From Armatimonadota bacterium (GTDB lineage Bacteria > Armatimonadota > UBA5829 > DTJY01), in the NCBI GenBank assembly GCA_029907255.1, contig JARYMF010000009.1, positions 1 to 64,000 of the forward strand: DNA of 64,000 nucleotides. Reading direction: 5' to 3'. Positions within the stretch are counted from its first letter, which is position 1; every line of letters starts with the position of its first letter. Shown one piece after another: positions 55,425 to 64,000 of the stretch. The notes beneath the pieces were generated by a model that worked only from the letters and a program-made list of their open reading frames with translations, was not told the origin of the DNA and did no database searches. Both the position numbers and the translations under genes were made by a program.

Positions 55425-56375
55425 CTATCCCTTTGCCTTTAGTCGCGAGGCACGCTGCTTGACAGTTGCGTCGGCAACAACACCGATTAGTATTACTGTC
55501 CCAATTACCGCGAATTCCCAGAAGGTGGAAATTCCTACTAGTATTATCCCATTGTACATTACTCGCATTATGCTGGCGCCCACTATTATGCCAAGGATTG
55601 TGCCTTCTCCACCACGCATCGAACATCCACCAAGCACTGCCGCCGCGATTGCATACAGTTCATATGCCTGCCCAGTCGTCGCCGGTTGAACAGAGTTCGT
55701 ATAGGTAGCATAGAGTATTCCCGCCACCCCAGAAAGGAGTGCACATACAAGATAAGAGGCAGTTTGCATTCGATCGACCTTTACGCCAGCATAGCGGGCT
55801 GCATTAGGATTGCGGCCGATTGCATAGAGGTATCTACCATACACTGTATAGCGCATAAAAAAATGGGCGATGACTGCTACTGTGATGAGGATTATCACAG
55901 GAACTGGAATACCCCAGAGCGCTCCTTCGCCTAGCATGCGGAAAGATTCGAACTGGTTGCCGAACCCACGGGTGTCGTCTTCAGTTAGTCGCCGGGCAAG
56001 GCCGCGGAAGATAAGCATGGTGCAGAGCGTAACGATAAAGGGTTGTAGTTTGAGTTTAGTAACTAGCATTCCGTGCGCAAAGCCGATAATGACACACAGG
56101 GCTAGCACGAAAGTAGTGGCTAAAGCTGGCGGGACCCCTAGAGTGGTCACTAGGTATGCGACTAGGAGGCCTGTAAAGGCGATTATTGAACCTACGGAGA
56201 GGTCAATTCCACCAGAAAGGATAACAATCCCTTCTCCAATGGCAAAGATGGAGAGGAGGGCTATTTGTCGCGTAAGGTTTTGGAGGTTGACCGGCGTTAT
56301 GAACCTTGGATTGACCAAATAGATTGCTATGCACAGGGCGACCAGAAGTAAGATCATGCCGAGAATTTTTCTCAA
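55425..56375 (-). CDS. ribose-type ABC transporter permease
   Basis: The 316-residue protein has about ten membrane helices and the BPD_transp_2 pattern: LSGGIDLSVGSIIAFTGL, IVGFAHGMLVTKLKLQPFIVTL in pieces, YAIGRNPNAARYAGVKVDR, and GRGEGTILG-like residues near the end (GGCSMRGGEGTILGIIVG). It forms the channel for a sugar importer with RbsA- and RbsB-like partners. The start overlaps the end of the ATPase gene by four bases. Confidence 0.9.
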   Translation of the reverse strand: MRKILGMILLLVALCIAIYLVNPRFITPVNLQNLTRQIALLSIFAIGEGIVILSGGIDLSVGSIIAFTGLLVAYLVTTLGVPPALATTFVLALCVIIGFAHGMLVTKLKLQPFIVTLCTMLIFRGLARRLTEDDTRGFGNQFESFRMLGEGALWGIPVPVIILITVAVIAHFFMRYTVYGRYLYAIGRNPNAARYAGVKVDRMQTASYLVCALLSGVAGILYATYTNSVQPATTGQAYELYAIAAAVLGGCSMRGGEGTILGIIVGASIMRVMYNGIILVGISTFWEFAVIGTVILIGVVADATVKQRASRLKAKG

Positions 56376-57868
56376 GCCGTCATCCCTCCCGTCGCTAATT
56401 GCATGATTTTCTCTTCGCTCATTTCCTCATGTGATAGGAGACCAGTTTGCCGGCCTTCGTGAAGCACAAGAACCCTGTCAGCTAAACCGAGGATTTCCTC
56501 TAGCTCTGATGATATCATAATGACCGCCAACCCTGCATCTGCAAGCTCGCGGATAAGAGAGTAGATGTCGCTCTTCGATCCCACGTCAATCCCCCTAGTT
56601 GGCTCATCGAGTATCAAAATCTTTGATCTGACGGCAAGCCATTTTGCAAGCGCCACTTTTTGCTGAGTGCCGCCCGAAAGCAGCTCGACACGCTGGTTGA
56701 TTGTTGGTGTGCGGATATTTAATTTTTTTATCTGCTCCTCGGCAAGCTTCGATTCACGTCGCTCGTCAAGCCAAAACCGACCGGACGCGCAGAAATCTGG
56801 AAGCGAGATATTTTCCTTCACTGCCATCTCAAGTATCAAGCCAAGGTATTTCCGATCCTCCGGCACCATACCAATTCCGTTGCGGACTGCATCTAGTGGG
56901 CTTTTGATGCGGACGGTTTTGCCGTCAATGACGATTTCTCCTGAAAGCGCGGGCTCAATCCCGAAAAGACATCGTGCAAGCTCGGTCCTTCCAGAGCCGA
57001 CCAAACCAGCGATTCCAAGGATTTCGCCGCGGTTGACGGAAAAGTTAAACTCTCCCTTACATTCAGGAGGGCGAAGTTCCCTTACGCAAATGGCAGGTTC
57101 TTCAGTCGGCTTACCGGCTTCAGGGAAAAACCTAGAAATGTCGCGCCCTACCATTAGTCGAATCATCTCGTCGCGGCACATCTGCTTCCTAGCCAGTTCG
57201 CCAACCCGCCGCCCATCTCGGAGAACAACTACCCGGTCGCAGACCTCCTGGACCTCCGAAAGCCGATGCGATATGTAGATCATTGAGACGCCTTGGTCTT
57301 TTAGTTTGCGCATCACAGAAAAAAGGTTCTCGGCTTCTCTTGGCGAGAGGGAACTTGTTGGCTCATCGAGCACAAGGATACGCGCGGACATCGAGAGGGC
57401 TTTCGCAATTTCCACGAGCTGTTGCTGGCCTGGCGATAGATTCTCGACGATGGTTGTCAGCGGCGCCGTGATTCCAACACTCTTGGCAAGCTCGCCTGCT
57501 TTTTCCATGAGCACGCGGTTGCTTACCAAACAAAGAAGGCTGGCAGTTGGCTCGCGACCAAGGAAGATGTTGGAGGCGATGTCCAAGTTTTCGGCTAGGT
57601 TGAGCTCTTGATGTATGATAGAGATACCTAGTGCAAGCGAGTCATCTACTGAGGCAATTCTTACCGGCTTGCCCTCAACAAAAATCTCACCTGAGTCGGC
57701 TGGAAAGATGCCGCCAAGTATGCGTATGAGGGTGGATTTGCCAGCGCCGTTCTCGCCGACTAGCCCACAGATTTCACCGGTGTAGAGCTCAAAGTCAACA
57801 TTGTCGAGCGCAACTACGCCAGGGAAACGTTTTGTTATTCCTTTCATTAAAAGCAGAGGATTTGCCAT
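56372..57868 (-). CDS. ribose-type ABC transporter ATP-binding protein (two ABC domains)
   Basis: The 498-residue protein has two tandem ABC domains, the hallmark of the CUT2 group. Domain 1 has Walker A GENGAGKSTLIRILGG, signature LSPGQQQLVEIAKAL and Walker B ILVLDEPTSSL. Domain 2 has a degenerate Walker A (GLVGSGRTELARCLFG) and LSGGTQQKVALAKWL, with ILILDEPTRGIDVG. It energises import of a pentose or related sugar. It lies between the substrate-binding protein and permease genes. Confidence 0.93.
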   Translation of the reverse strand: MANPLLLMKGITKRFPGVVALDNVDFELYTGEICGLVGENGAGKSTLIRILGGIFPADSGEIFVEGKPVRIASVDDSLALGISIIHQELNLAENLDIASNIFLGREPTASLLCLVSNRVLMEKAGELAKSVGITAPLTTIVENLSPGQQQLVEIAKALSMSARILVLDEPTSSLSPREAENLFSVMRKLKDQGVSMIYISHRLSEVQEVCDRVVVLRDGRRVGELARKQMCRDEMIRLMVGRDISRFFPEAGKPTEEPAICVRELRPPECKGEFNFSVNRGEILGIAGLVGSGRTELARCLFGIEPALSGEIVIDGKTVRIKSPLDAVRNGIGMVPEDRKYLGLILEMAVKENISLPDFCASGRFWLDERRESKLAEEQIKKLNIRTPTINQRVELLSGGTQQKVALAKWLAVRSKILILDEPTRGIDVGSKSDIYSLIRELADAGLAVIMISSELEEILGLADRVLVLHEGRQTGLLSHEEMSEEKIMQLATGGMTA

Positions 57869-57919
57869 GAGATATTAACTCGCTTGATCGGCAGTCCTTT
57901 TATTAAAGTGAAGTTACTA

Positions 57920-58879
57920 TTATTTCTCTCCCTCTGCCAAATGCTTTTTCAGCTCTTTCCAGAAGGCATCAACGTTGGTCTTATTAATCACTCTCTCTGG
58001 AAGATAGATGACCTTATTTTTTGGTATTTTTGGGTCTTCGCCCCTTGCCAGAGCTGCGAGAATGCGCATGGACTGATAGCCAAATTGGTATGGGTTCTGG
58101 ACAATAGTGGAGAAAATAACTCCATCTTTTATCCCTTGGAGTGTGCCGTCTTCCTCATCGAAGACAACGACCTTGATCTTGCCAACCTTGCCTGCCGCCT
58201 TGACTGCCTCAGCAATTGCTGGTCCGTTGTAGCTCCAGAGTCCCATGAGGCCAGCAACGTCGGGGTGCTTGACAATAGTGTTTTCGACGTTCTGCTTCGC
58301 TTTTACGTGGTCTGCATTGTCGGTGAGTGTGTCAATTATTTGTACCTTTGAGCCCTTGACTTCGTCTATGATTCCCTGCCGCCGCTCCCGGGCATTAAGT
58401 GCGTCGAGGGTTCCCACAAACAAGACGACTTTGCCACCATTTGGCAGAGCCTTTTTTATTTCCTTGCCTGCTGTTCTGCCTGCTTGGTAATTGTTTGTAC
58501 CGACGTAGCATATCCGCTTTGATTCCGGAGCATCGGAGTCCATGGTAATTAGATTGGCAGACTCAGCAACCTGATTAAGGATGTCAGTTTGGTTCGCGGG
58601 GTTAATTGGCGAGATTGCGATGCCAGTAACGCCCTTGACAAGCAAATCCTCTAGAATTTGTTTCTGTTCAGTTGCGTTTCCCTGGGCTGGCATGCGGAAG
58701 TCGCACTCGACGTTAAAATCTCTTTCCCCAGCATTGACGCCGGCTTTGGCTATGCGCCAAAACGGTGAGACGGTGTTTGAGACAAAAGCAACCTTGACTT
58801 TCCCGCTGGTCTTTCGCCCGCACGATACAATTGTGAGGGCTATGAGTAGGGCAGCTAGAACAAAGGCAAATCTTTTCAT
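57920..58879 (-). CDS. sugar-binding lipoprotein of a ribose-type ABC transporter
   Basis: The 319-residue protein has a lipoprotein signal ending LTIVSCGRK, with the cysteine at about residue 20. It then has the periplasmic-binding type 1 fold: VKVAFVSNTVSPFWRIAKAG, GIAISPINPANQTDIL, TMDSDAPES, RTAGKEIKK and the ending with FDEEDGTLQGIKDGVIFSTIVQ. It captures a sugar for import. ATG at 58879 follows GGAGGACC. A 51-base gap separates it from the ATPase gene. Confidence 0.88.
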   Translation of the reverse strand: MKRFAFVLAALLIALTIVSCGRKTSGKVKVAFVSNTVSPFWRIAKAGVNAGERDFNVECDFRMPAQGNATEQKQILEDLLVKGVTGIAISPINPANQTDILNQVAESANLITMDSDAPESKRICYVGTNNYQAGRTAGKEIKKALPNGGKVVLFVGTLDALNARERRQGIIDEVKGSKVQIIDTLTDNADHVKAKQNVENTIVKHPDVAGLMGLWSYNGPAIAEAVKAAGKVGKIKVVVFDEEDGTLQGIKDGVIFSTIVQNPYQFGYQSMRILAALARGEDPKIPKNKVIYLPERVINKTNVDAFWKELKKHLAEGEK

Positions 58880-59032
58880 TTGGTCCTCCACTTCGCGAAA
58901 GTATTAGGCAATATTTACAACTGCCGAGAACAATGATACGTTATCTAGGAACACGCCGAATTCCTGCACATGGGCTGTAACGCAAGCTTGTGCAGAAATC
59001 CTCTAACTCTGTCTTTTCGGCTTCTATAAACA

Positions 59033-59647
59033 TTAGGGGCTAATATTCGGGCGATGGTTATTTATCTTTGAAACATATGGGTTTCCTGCGATATAGAACC
59101 GCCAAGGTTTGTCGGCAGCTAGGCGGATGCCGATTCTTGTAGCGGTTACTATTTCGGCGGGAACGTAACCGTCATCAGTAATGAAAAGTTTGCTTAGCGT
59201 TAGGTCAAGGCCATTGTGGCGGCGGTCAAGCCCGAATGCTCGGCAGAGCTTTCCTGGGCCATTAGCCAGGTTTATTATGTCGTCCGTCCCGCGCTTTTCA
59301 GCCATGATTTCGATGCCATCAAGCGGTTCGGCAGCTCGGATAAGCACAGCTTCGCCTACTCCTTTGGGGCCGGTTACCGCATTGAAGCAAAAGTGCATAC
59401 CGTAAGTAAAATACACATATGCATGCCCTGGCTCGCCGAACATTACAGAGTTGCGTGCAGTTTCTCCTCGTGAGGCATGGCAGGCGGGATCGTCGCATAG
59501 GTATGCCTCGGTTTCAACAATTCGTCCTGCAATTGTTCCGTCATCGGTTATATGCACGAGCACTTTGCCCAGCAACGCACGCGCCACATCTACGGTATTG
59601 CCGGCGTAAAACTCCCGCGGAAGTGGTTTGAATTTCGAATAAACCAT
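59033..59647 (-). CDS. DNA-3-methyladenine glycosylase (AAG/MPG family)
   Basis: The 204-residue protein is a AAG-type glycosylase: LPREFYAGNTVDVARALLGKVLV, IAGRIVETEAYLCDDPACHA (catalytic glutamate in ETEAY), GHAYVYFTYGMHFCFNAVT, and the C-terminal FYIAGNPYVSK. It removes alkylated purines from DNA as the first step of base excision repair. The ATG at 59647 lies only eight bases after a TATAAT box, so the message may be leaderless; no Shine-Dalgarno is present. Confidence 0.93.
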   Translation of the reverse strand: MVYSKFKPLPREFYAGNTVDVARALLGKVLVHITDDGTIAGRIVETEAYLCDDPACHASRGETARNSVMFGEPGHAYVYFTYGMHFCFNAVTGPKGVGEAVLIRAAEPLDGIEIMAEKRGTDDIINLANGPGKLCRAFGLDRRHNGLDLTLSKLFITDDGYVPAEIVTATRIGIRLAADKPWRFYIAGNPYVSKINNHRPNISP

Positions 59648-59655
59648 GGTGCAAT

Positions 59656-59685
59656 ATTATAACATAGCTAACGCCTTGCATTGAA
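59656..59685 (-). promoter_or_regulatory. -10 promoter element of the glycosylase gene
   Basis: TATAAT (59656-59661 on the minus strand) is perfect; the -35 (TTCAAT, 59680-59685, spacing 18) is weak. Transcription would begin at or within two bases of the start codon. Confidence 0.4.
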
Positions 59686-59802
59686 TTGCGTGCCTATTGG
59701 GCGCTGGGCGGAGCTGGTTTGTCATCTTTGTGTTGGCTTCTTAAAATCAGTATGCTCGCTTCTTTGCCACAAGGCTTATGTTCTCTTGCGGTTTGCAAGC
59801 AG

Positions 59803-61026
59803 CTAATTAATAGCGGATGAATCTGCGCCGATGCCGGTTTCCCATTTATCCCGTGCCCATCCTGCTACCAATATTGGAAACACTATCGCCCCTGTAAGCG
59901 CTGTGATTCCAACAAAGGCAAAGACAGAGGGAATTCCAAGCCAAGAGCCAATTTTCGCTGCGAGAAGTGGCGCAATCATATTTCCAATCATGTTGGCTGA
60001 GGTGTGCATTCCATATGCCCTGCCGCGGAAATGCTCGCCGACTTTTGTGCAGATGATTGCGCCAGTAGACGGGTTTAATGCAGCAAGGAAAATCCCAGCT
60101 ATAAAAAAGATTGCTGAAAATAACCATACGTTTCTCACAAAAGTTAAAGCGACAGCACACGCACCGGCGCCAATTAATCCTGCCTGTATCGTTCGATTGT
60201 AGCCTCTCTGTTCGCCAAGTCTGCTCCAGGAATGGGCGCTCAATATAAATGCACCGGGCAGGAGGGAGAAGACAAACCCAGCAAGCCAGCTAGGCGCGTG
60301 CCCGCCATTCATGTTCGTTAAGTGAAGCGCCAAAATTGGGTTGATTGCGCCAATATAGATTCCATAGATCATTACTGTCAACATAATTGAGCTGAGAATG
60401 CGTGAGTTGAAAGAGATTATGAAATCTTGAAGTAAGCTTGTCTCCTCCCCTGTACTTGCCTTGTTTGGTTCCTTCACCATTAGCCAGACAAGAATTGCTG
60501 AAAGTAGGACAGCGAAGCCTGATATTCTCATGGAAATCCTATAACCAACAAGTTCAGCAAGGCCTGCGCCTATTACCGGTCCAATAATAAGACCAGCAGC
60601 TGAGGCGGTTTGGGCGGTGGCGATTGAGCGAGGAGCAAACTCCTCAGGCGTATTCGTGGCTATAAGTGCCATCGAAGAGGGAATGAAGCCGGTCAAAGCC
60701 CCGTTTAGGAACCGGAGAATGGCAAGTTGGAGAGGCGTAGTACATATGCTCATTGCAAAGTAAATCGCGCTGAGGCACATACCAGCTCGAACTGCCATTG
60801 GCTTGCGGCCATATTTATCGCCGAGTTTTCCCCAAAAGGGCAGTGCAATTATGCTGGCGCCGGATTGAAGTGCAAAGATTATCCCGACCCATCCTAGAAG
60901 CTTTCCTTCGCCAACATTCAGCTCCTTCATGAATAGCGGTAAGAATGGGATAATTTGGTTCCAGCTCACACAGGTTAAAAATATTGTGGTTGAAAGTATT
61001 AGTAAGTTTTTCCGATAGTAAGGCAT
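59803..61026 (-). CDS. major facilitator superfamily transporter (MdtG-like)
   Basis: The 407-residue protein has about twelve helices, with motif A as GKLGDKYGRKPMAVRAG after helix 2. AAGLIIGPVIGAGLAE (motif C, antiporter-type) lies in helix 5, and a further ARG-like REGYNRTIQAGLIG in the second half. Motif C suggests a drug/proton antiporter as in MdtG and TetA. No clear ribosome site precedes the ATG. It stands alone. Confidence 0.85.
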   Translation of the reverse strand: MPYYRKNLLILSTTIFLTCVSWNQIIPFLPLFMKELNVGEGKLLGWVGIIFALQSGASIIALPFWGKLGDKYGRKPMAVRAGMCLSAIYFAMSICTTPLQLAILRFLNGALTGFIPSSMALIATNTPEEFAPRSIATAQTASAAGLIIGPVIGAGLAELVGYRISMRISGFAVLLSAILVWLMVKEPNKASTGEETSLLQDFIISFNSRILSSIMLTVMIYGIYIGAINPILALHLTNMNGGHAPSWLAGFVFSLLPGAFILSAHSWSRLGEQRGYNRTIQAGLIGAGACAVALTFVRNVWLFSAIFFIAGIFLAALNPSTGAIICTKVGEHFRGRAYGMHTSANMIGNMIAPLLAAKIGSWLGIPSVFAFVGITALTGAIVFPILVAGWARDKWETGIGADSSAIN

Positions 61027-61106
61027 AGGTTTGTTTTCTTTAGTAACGCCAATTTTTACCGTTCTGTCTGGTTGAGATGTCTTTAAGTCCTAAGCATGGA
61101 GAGGGC

Positions 61107-61727
61107 TTAAGAGTGTTTTATTAATCGTGCATTGCGTAGGTTCCTTAGAAACTCCATTGGGCTCGAGAAGTCCTCCATTTCATTTAAACAAAGACCAATA
61201 GCTTCTAGGTGGTGTGCGTCGCTTCCAGCTGCCCCGATTTTTCCATACTTTTTTGCAAATCTTGAAGCTTTCCAATTGAATATTTTAAAAATTGATTTTG
61301 CATTGAACACTTCGATTATGTCCACCATGTCGAGTATCTGCATCAGGGTTTGCTTTTTCAAGCGACGAATTTTGAAAATGTCGAATGGATGCGGGACGTA
61401 GACCAAACCATGCTGAGCTTTTATACGCTCGCAAGTCTCTACTGCATCGAGGCCTGGCTCAATCTCTTGCTCTAGAAAAAGACCGATAATTTCTCCTTGT
61501 CGTGTTTGGATTTCCTCTCCGATTATAATTCGGAGGTCGGGGGCTAGTGCACGTAGATATAGTGCGCCACCGATTGTGTTGTGGTCAGTCACAGCAATTA
61601 CGTCTATCTCGAGTTTGCGGCAGTATTCATTAATGTCTTCAAGTTTTGTCTCAGCGCATGGAGAATATAGTGTGTGAATGTGGAGTGCTACTCTTATTTT
61701 TGAATTATTAAGCCCAGACACAGCCAC
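61107..61727 (-). CDS. PHP domain metal-dependent phosphoesterase
   Basis: The 206-residue protein carries the PHP motifs HIHTLYSPCAETKLED (HxH at the N-terminus), VTDHNTIGG, IIIGEEI, VPHPFDI and GSDAHHLEAIG. The family uses two or three metal ions to cleave phosphoesters; short members are often nucleoside 3',5'-bisphosphate or oligonucleotide phosphatases. The start is a GTG following AGAGGTG; a second GTG two codons on is equally possible. It is divergent from the DUF5107 gene. Confidence 0.82.
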   Translation of the reverse strand: MAVSGLNNSKIRVALHIHTLYSPCAETKLEDINEYCRKLEIDVIAVTDHNTIGGALYLRALAPDLRIIIGEEIQTRQGEIIGLFLEQEIEPGLDAVETCERIKAQHGLVYVPHPFDIFKIRRLKKQTLMQILDMVDIIEVFNAKSIFKIFNWKASRFAKKYGKIGAAGSDAHHLEAIGLCLNEMEDFSSPMEFLRNLRNARLIKHS

Positions 61728-61898
61728 AGCACCTCTGCATAGTACAGTGTGATATTATTTACCCGAGTCGCCTCAACTTACATTTTGACATGGCAGTCGG
61801 CTTACCCTTCAGAGGTGTTCAAAGAAGGGTATTCGTTGAAGGAATCTACTAATGTGCCGTGTAAGGTATCGGCGGTTAGATTCTTAGGGAGAGATGTT

Positions 61899-64000
61899 AT
61901 GAGTGCAGAGGTTCGTCGTGAAACTATAGAACTGCCGACATATGTTTTGCGTTCGGAGAGTCCAAATCCTTGCTTTACCAAGCAGTTGGGGGCTCATCCC
62001 TATCCTTATAGAATGCAGAACCGCCTGAGCTCAGAACGTATCGTTAGGCAGTATGATTGTGTTATACTTGAGAATGAGTTTCTTCGCTTGACGTTTCTAC
62101 CCGATTTTGGTTGTCGCTTGTTCTCTGCATATGATAAGTTGCTCGGGCGTGAAATATTTTACAGAAATGACTGTATAAAACCGGCGCTTATAGCTATCCG
62201 AGGCGCATGGATTTCCGGCGGCATCGAGTACAACTTCCCCATTGGCCATTCCGTTTATACTTATTCGAGAATTCCTTATGTTACGCGCCAGAATGCCGAT
62301 GGCTCGGTTTCGATTATATTTGGTCATACTGAGCGCATGACGGGGATGCGTTTCACAATGGAAGTTCGTCTTGCTCCCGAGGAGTATCGGTTCTTCCAGC
62401 ATGGCAGACTCTATAACGGAACTTCTATGCCCCATCGCCACTATTGGTGGACTAACGCTGGAGTTTATCAGACACCTCGCACCCAACTAATTTATCCAAT
62501 GACGATGGCTACTTCTGGCGCTTATGGAGACGAGATGGCGTGGCCTGTCCACAAAGGAACTGACCTAAGCTGGGCATATGCGCATGAAACCTCGTGCGAT
62601 ATTTTTGCCACTGAAGTCTACGACGATTTTTTTGGGATTTACTATTGGGATTGGGATTATGGGGTTGCTCACTGGTCGCCCAGGGAGGAATTGCCAGGCA
62701 GAAAAGCCTTCTTCTGGGGCAGGGATGAAATGGGTAGGCTTTGGCAGAGAATGCTTACTGAAAATGCTGGCGATTACTTTGAGATTCAAGCAGGAAGATT
62801 TGCCACGCAAGGTGATTTTGACTTTCTCATGCCTCATGAGCTTGTTGAGTTTAACGAAGTATGGATACCTGTTGGCCCAACTGGCGGTTTTGTGAAGGCA
62901 CACAAAGAAGGCGTTATAAACATACGTGAGGAAGGTGCGGCCACCGAGGTCATCATCCAGATGACTCGAAAGGTTCCTCAAGCTCAAGTTCTGGTTTTGC
63001 AGGGAGGCATTACCATAAAAGAGCGGCGGCTTGATTTATTGCCAGGTTGCGTAGAAAGAATATCAATTGAGCATCCTGCAAAAGAATTGAACATAGAGAT
63101 TAGGGATAGCGGCGGGAGGCCCATTCTCCAATACGATTCTCTTGCGAAAGATAGGATTCGAAATGCGGTGCCGCGCACTAGTGTGATGCCTCCGAAAGTG
63201 CAGACGCCTGATGAAGTACTTCAGGCGGCTTGTGTTTTCGAGCGGTTGGATTCCTTAGCGACTGCGGAGGAGCATTATTGGCGACTACTTGGCACAGAGC
63301 ATGAAGCCGAAGGCCGGAAGGGGCTTGCAAGGCTGAGGTTGCTCGCCGGACGCTTGCAAGAAGCTGCCGAACAGGCACGCATTGCGTTGTGCTTCCGCCA
63401 CGACCCTGAAGCAACGGCATATCTGGCGCTAGCCTTGGGTGATTCGCCGGAGGCTGGAAAGCTTTGGAGGTCGCTTCTTAAAGATACGGTTTTTGGCAAA
63501 CTTGCATCTTGGCGATTGGCTCTAGCAGGTCTACGGGATGGTGCGTACAAAGAGGTTATCCAACTATACGAGAACAATCCTTGTGATCCTCTACTCACCC
63601 TTGCGGCGGCGGTATCAGCTAGAAAACTCGGAGAGACAGAACAGGGGCTTAGTTTGATTTGTAAGTTGCAGGATACAGACCCTTTATGGCGAACGGCGCA
63701 GTGGGAGAGGTATTTCCTCGAAAGTGGGCTTTTTAATTCATCAGACCTGGTTCAATCTTCTGGTAAGAAAAGGCAAGTATATCCAACACTTTTGTTGGAA
63801 GGATTCCAGGAAGACATGGATGCGGCTGCATGGTACTTCGAGCTAGGTTTGTTGGAGGAGGCAAGGGAGGTCATTAATGCTTGGGTCGAATATGGGCCGC
63901 CGGATGATCCATTTTTAAATGGCATTGCAGTTGAGCTTGGAATAGAATTGCCGAGCAAACGCCGGCCAGATGAGTTAGGAATAGTAAATTGTTTTGCTCA
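61899..64000 (+). CDS. DUF5107 domain protein with TPR-like C-terminus (partial)
   Basis: The frame is open from the ATG at 61899 to the end of the window (700 codons so far, no stop), so the gene is cut by the window edge. AGGGAGAG lies just upstream. The N-terminal 380 residues (ENEFLRLTFLPDFGCRLFSAYDK, GGIEYNFPIGHS, WTNAGVYQTPRTQLIYPM in pieces) match DUF5107, a beta-sandwich domain related to carbohydrate-active enzymes. The rest is helical with TPR-like repeats (ARLRLLAGRLQEAAEQARIAL). No signal peptide is seen. A role in sugar polymer turnover is likely but not shown. Confidence 0.75.
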   Translation, partial: MSAEVRRETIELPTYVLRSESPNPCFTKQLGAHPYPYRMQNRLSSERIVRQYDCVILENEFLRLTFLPDFGCRLFSAYDKLLGREIFYRNDCIKPALIAIRGAWISGGIEYNFPIGHSVYTYSRIPYVTRQNADGSVSIIFGHTERMTGMRFTMEVRLAPEEYRFFQHGRLYNGTSMPHRHYWWTNAGVYQTPRTQLIYPMTMATSGAYGDEMAWPVHKGTDLSWAYAHETSCDIFATEVYDDFFGIYYWDWDYGVAHWSPREELPGRKAFFWGRDEMGRLWQRMLTENAGDYFEIQAGRFATQGDFDFLMPHELVEFNEVWIPVGPTGGFVKAHKEGVINIREEGAATEVIIQMTRKVPQAQVLVLQGGITIKERRLDLLPGCVERISIEHPAKELNIEIRDSGGRPILQYDSLAKDRIRNAVPRTSVMPPKVQTPDEVLQAACVFERLDSLATAEEHYWRLLGTEHEAEGRKGLARLRLLAGRLQEAAEQARIALCFRHDPEATAYLALALGDSPEAGKLWRSLLKDTVFGKLASWRLALAGLRDGAYKEVIQLYENNPCDPLLTLAAAVSARKLGETEQGLSLICKLQDTDPLWRTAQWERYFLESGLFNSSDLVQSSGKKRQVYPTLLLEGFQEDMDAAAWYFELGLLEEAREVINAWVEYGPPDDPFLNGIAVELGIELPSKRRPDELGIVNCFA

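Overview
The window looks like a chromosomal segment around the replication origin of a diderm, non-proteobacterial bacterium. Origin-proximal genes (rpmH, rnpA, yidD, yidC, jag, mnmE; dnaA, recF, dciA) are present together with a TolC-type outer-membrane factor, so two membranes are likely. Groups such as Armatimonadota would fit the mixture of CIRCE-controlled groESL, secreted plant-polysaccharide enzymes, a DUF5107/TPR protein and a TIGR03790 protein, but no 16S gene is present and I cannot fix the phylum. No transposase, phage gene or CRISPR array was seen.

Layout. 1-5 kb: rhamnulokinase, a secreted beta-helix lyase-like protein and mnmE. 4.6-7.5 kb: the minus-strand rpmH-rnpA-yidD-yidC-jag operon. 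7.5-11 kb: a divergent promoter region, dnaA, a probable oriC carrying DnaA boxes, recF and a dciA-type gene with a zinc-ribbon tail; dnaN is not in its usual place. 11-17 kb: GT4 glycosyltransferase, rtcB, Gfo/Idh oxidoreductase, MFS and Na/Ca-exchanger-type transporters. 17.3-18.8 kb: a glycosylasparaginase-type gene and a gene-free stretch holding two nearly identical, consecutive sigma54-promoter/short-RNA/terminator units. 18.8-21.5 kb: an ECF sigma, zinc-finger anti-sigma and exported protein operon. 21.6-30.2 kb: DUF362 protein, UDP-glucuronate decarboxylase, a secreted hydrolase-like protein and a TolC/HlyD/MacB-type efflux operon. 30.5-37.7 kb: groESL, a HAD phosphatase, thiD, a UPF0173 hydrolase, pyrG and an AEC permease. 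37.8-44 kb: STAS protein, small Cse60-like protein, lytic transglycosylase, tRNA-Ser(GCU) and a very large secreted GH106-like protein. 44.2-50.5 kb: YHS protein, a cluster of two phosphoribosyltransferases around a membrane serine protease with an AmrS-type radical SAM enzyme, and rpoN. 50.8-64 kb: TIGR03790 protein, a YhaN/YhaO (SbcCD-like) pair, a ribose-type ABC transporter, 3-methyladenine DNA glycosylase, MFS transporter, PHP protein and an incomplete DUF5107/TPR gene.

The most interesting observation is the sigma54 arrangement. Two promoters exactly matching TGGCAC-N5-TTGCA at 18514 and 18690 each drive a roughly 70-nt RNA with no start codon, a shared U/C-rich anti-Shine-Dalgarno-like segment and its own intrinsic terminator. 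A degenerate third unit lies just upstream. The rpoN gene for sigma54 is in the same window and carries an unusual CxxC-x6-CxxC motif near its N-terminus. Together these suggest a small-RNA control system of the Qrr/GlmY type in a lineage where I know of no such description. This is inference from sequence pattern only.

The carbohydrate theme (rhaB, beta-helix lyase-like protein, GH106-like protein, secreted TIM-barrel protein, ribose-type ABC importer, DUF5107 protein) suggests use of rhamnose-containing plant or microbial polysaccharides, with genes scattered rather than in one locus.
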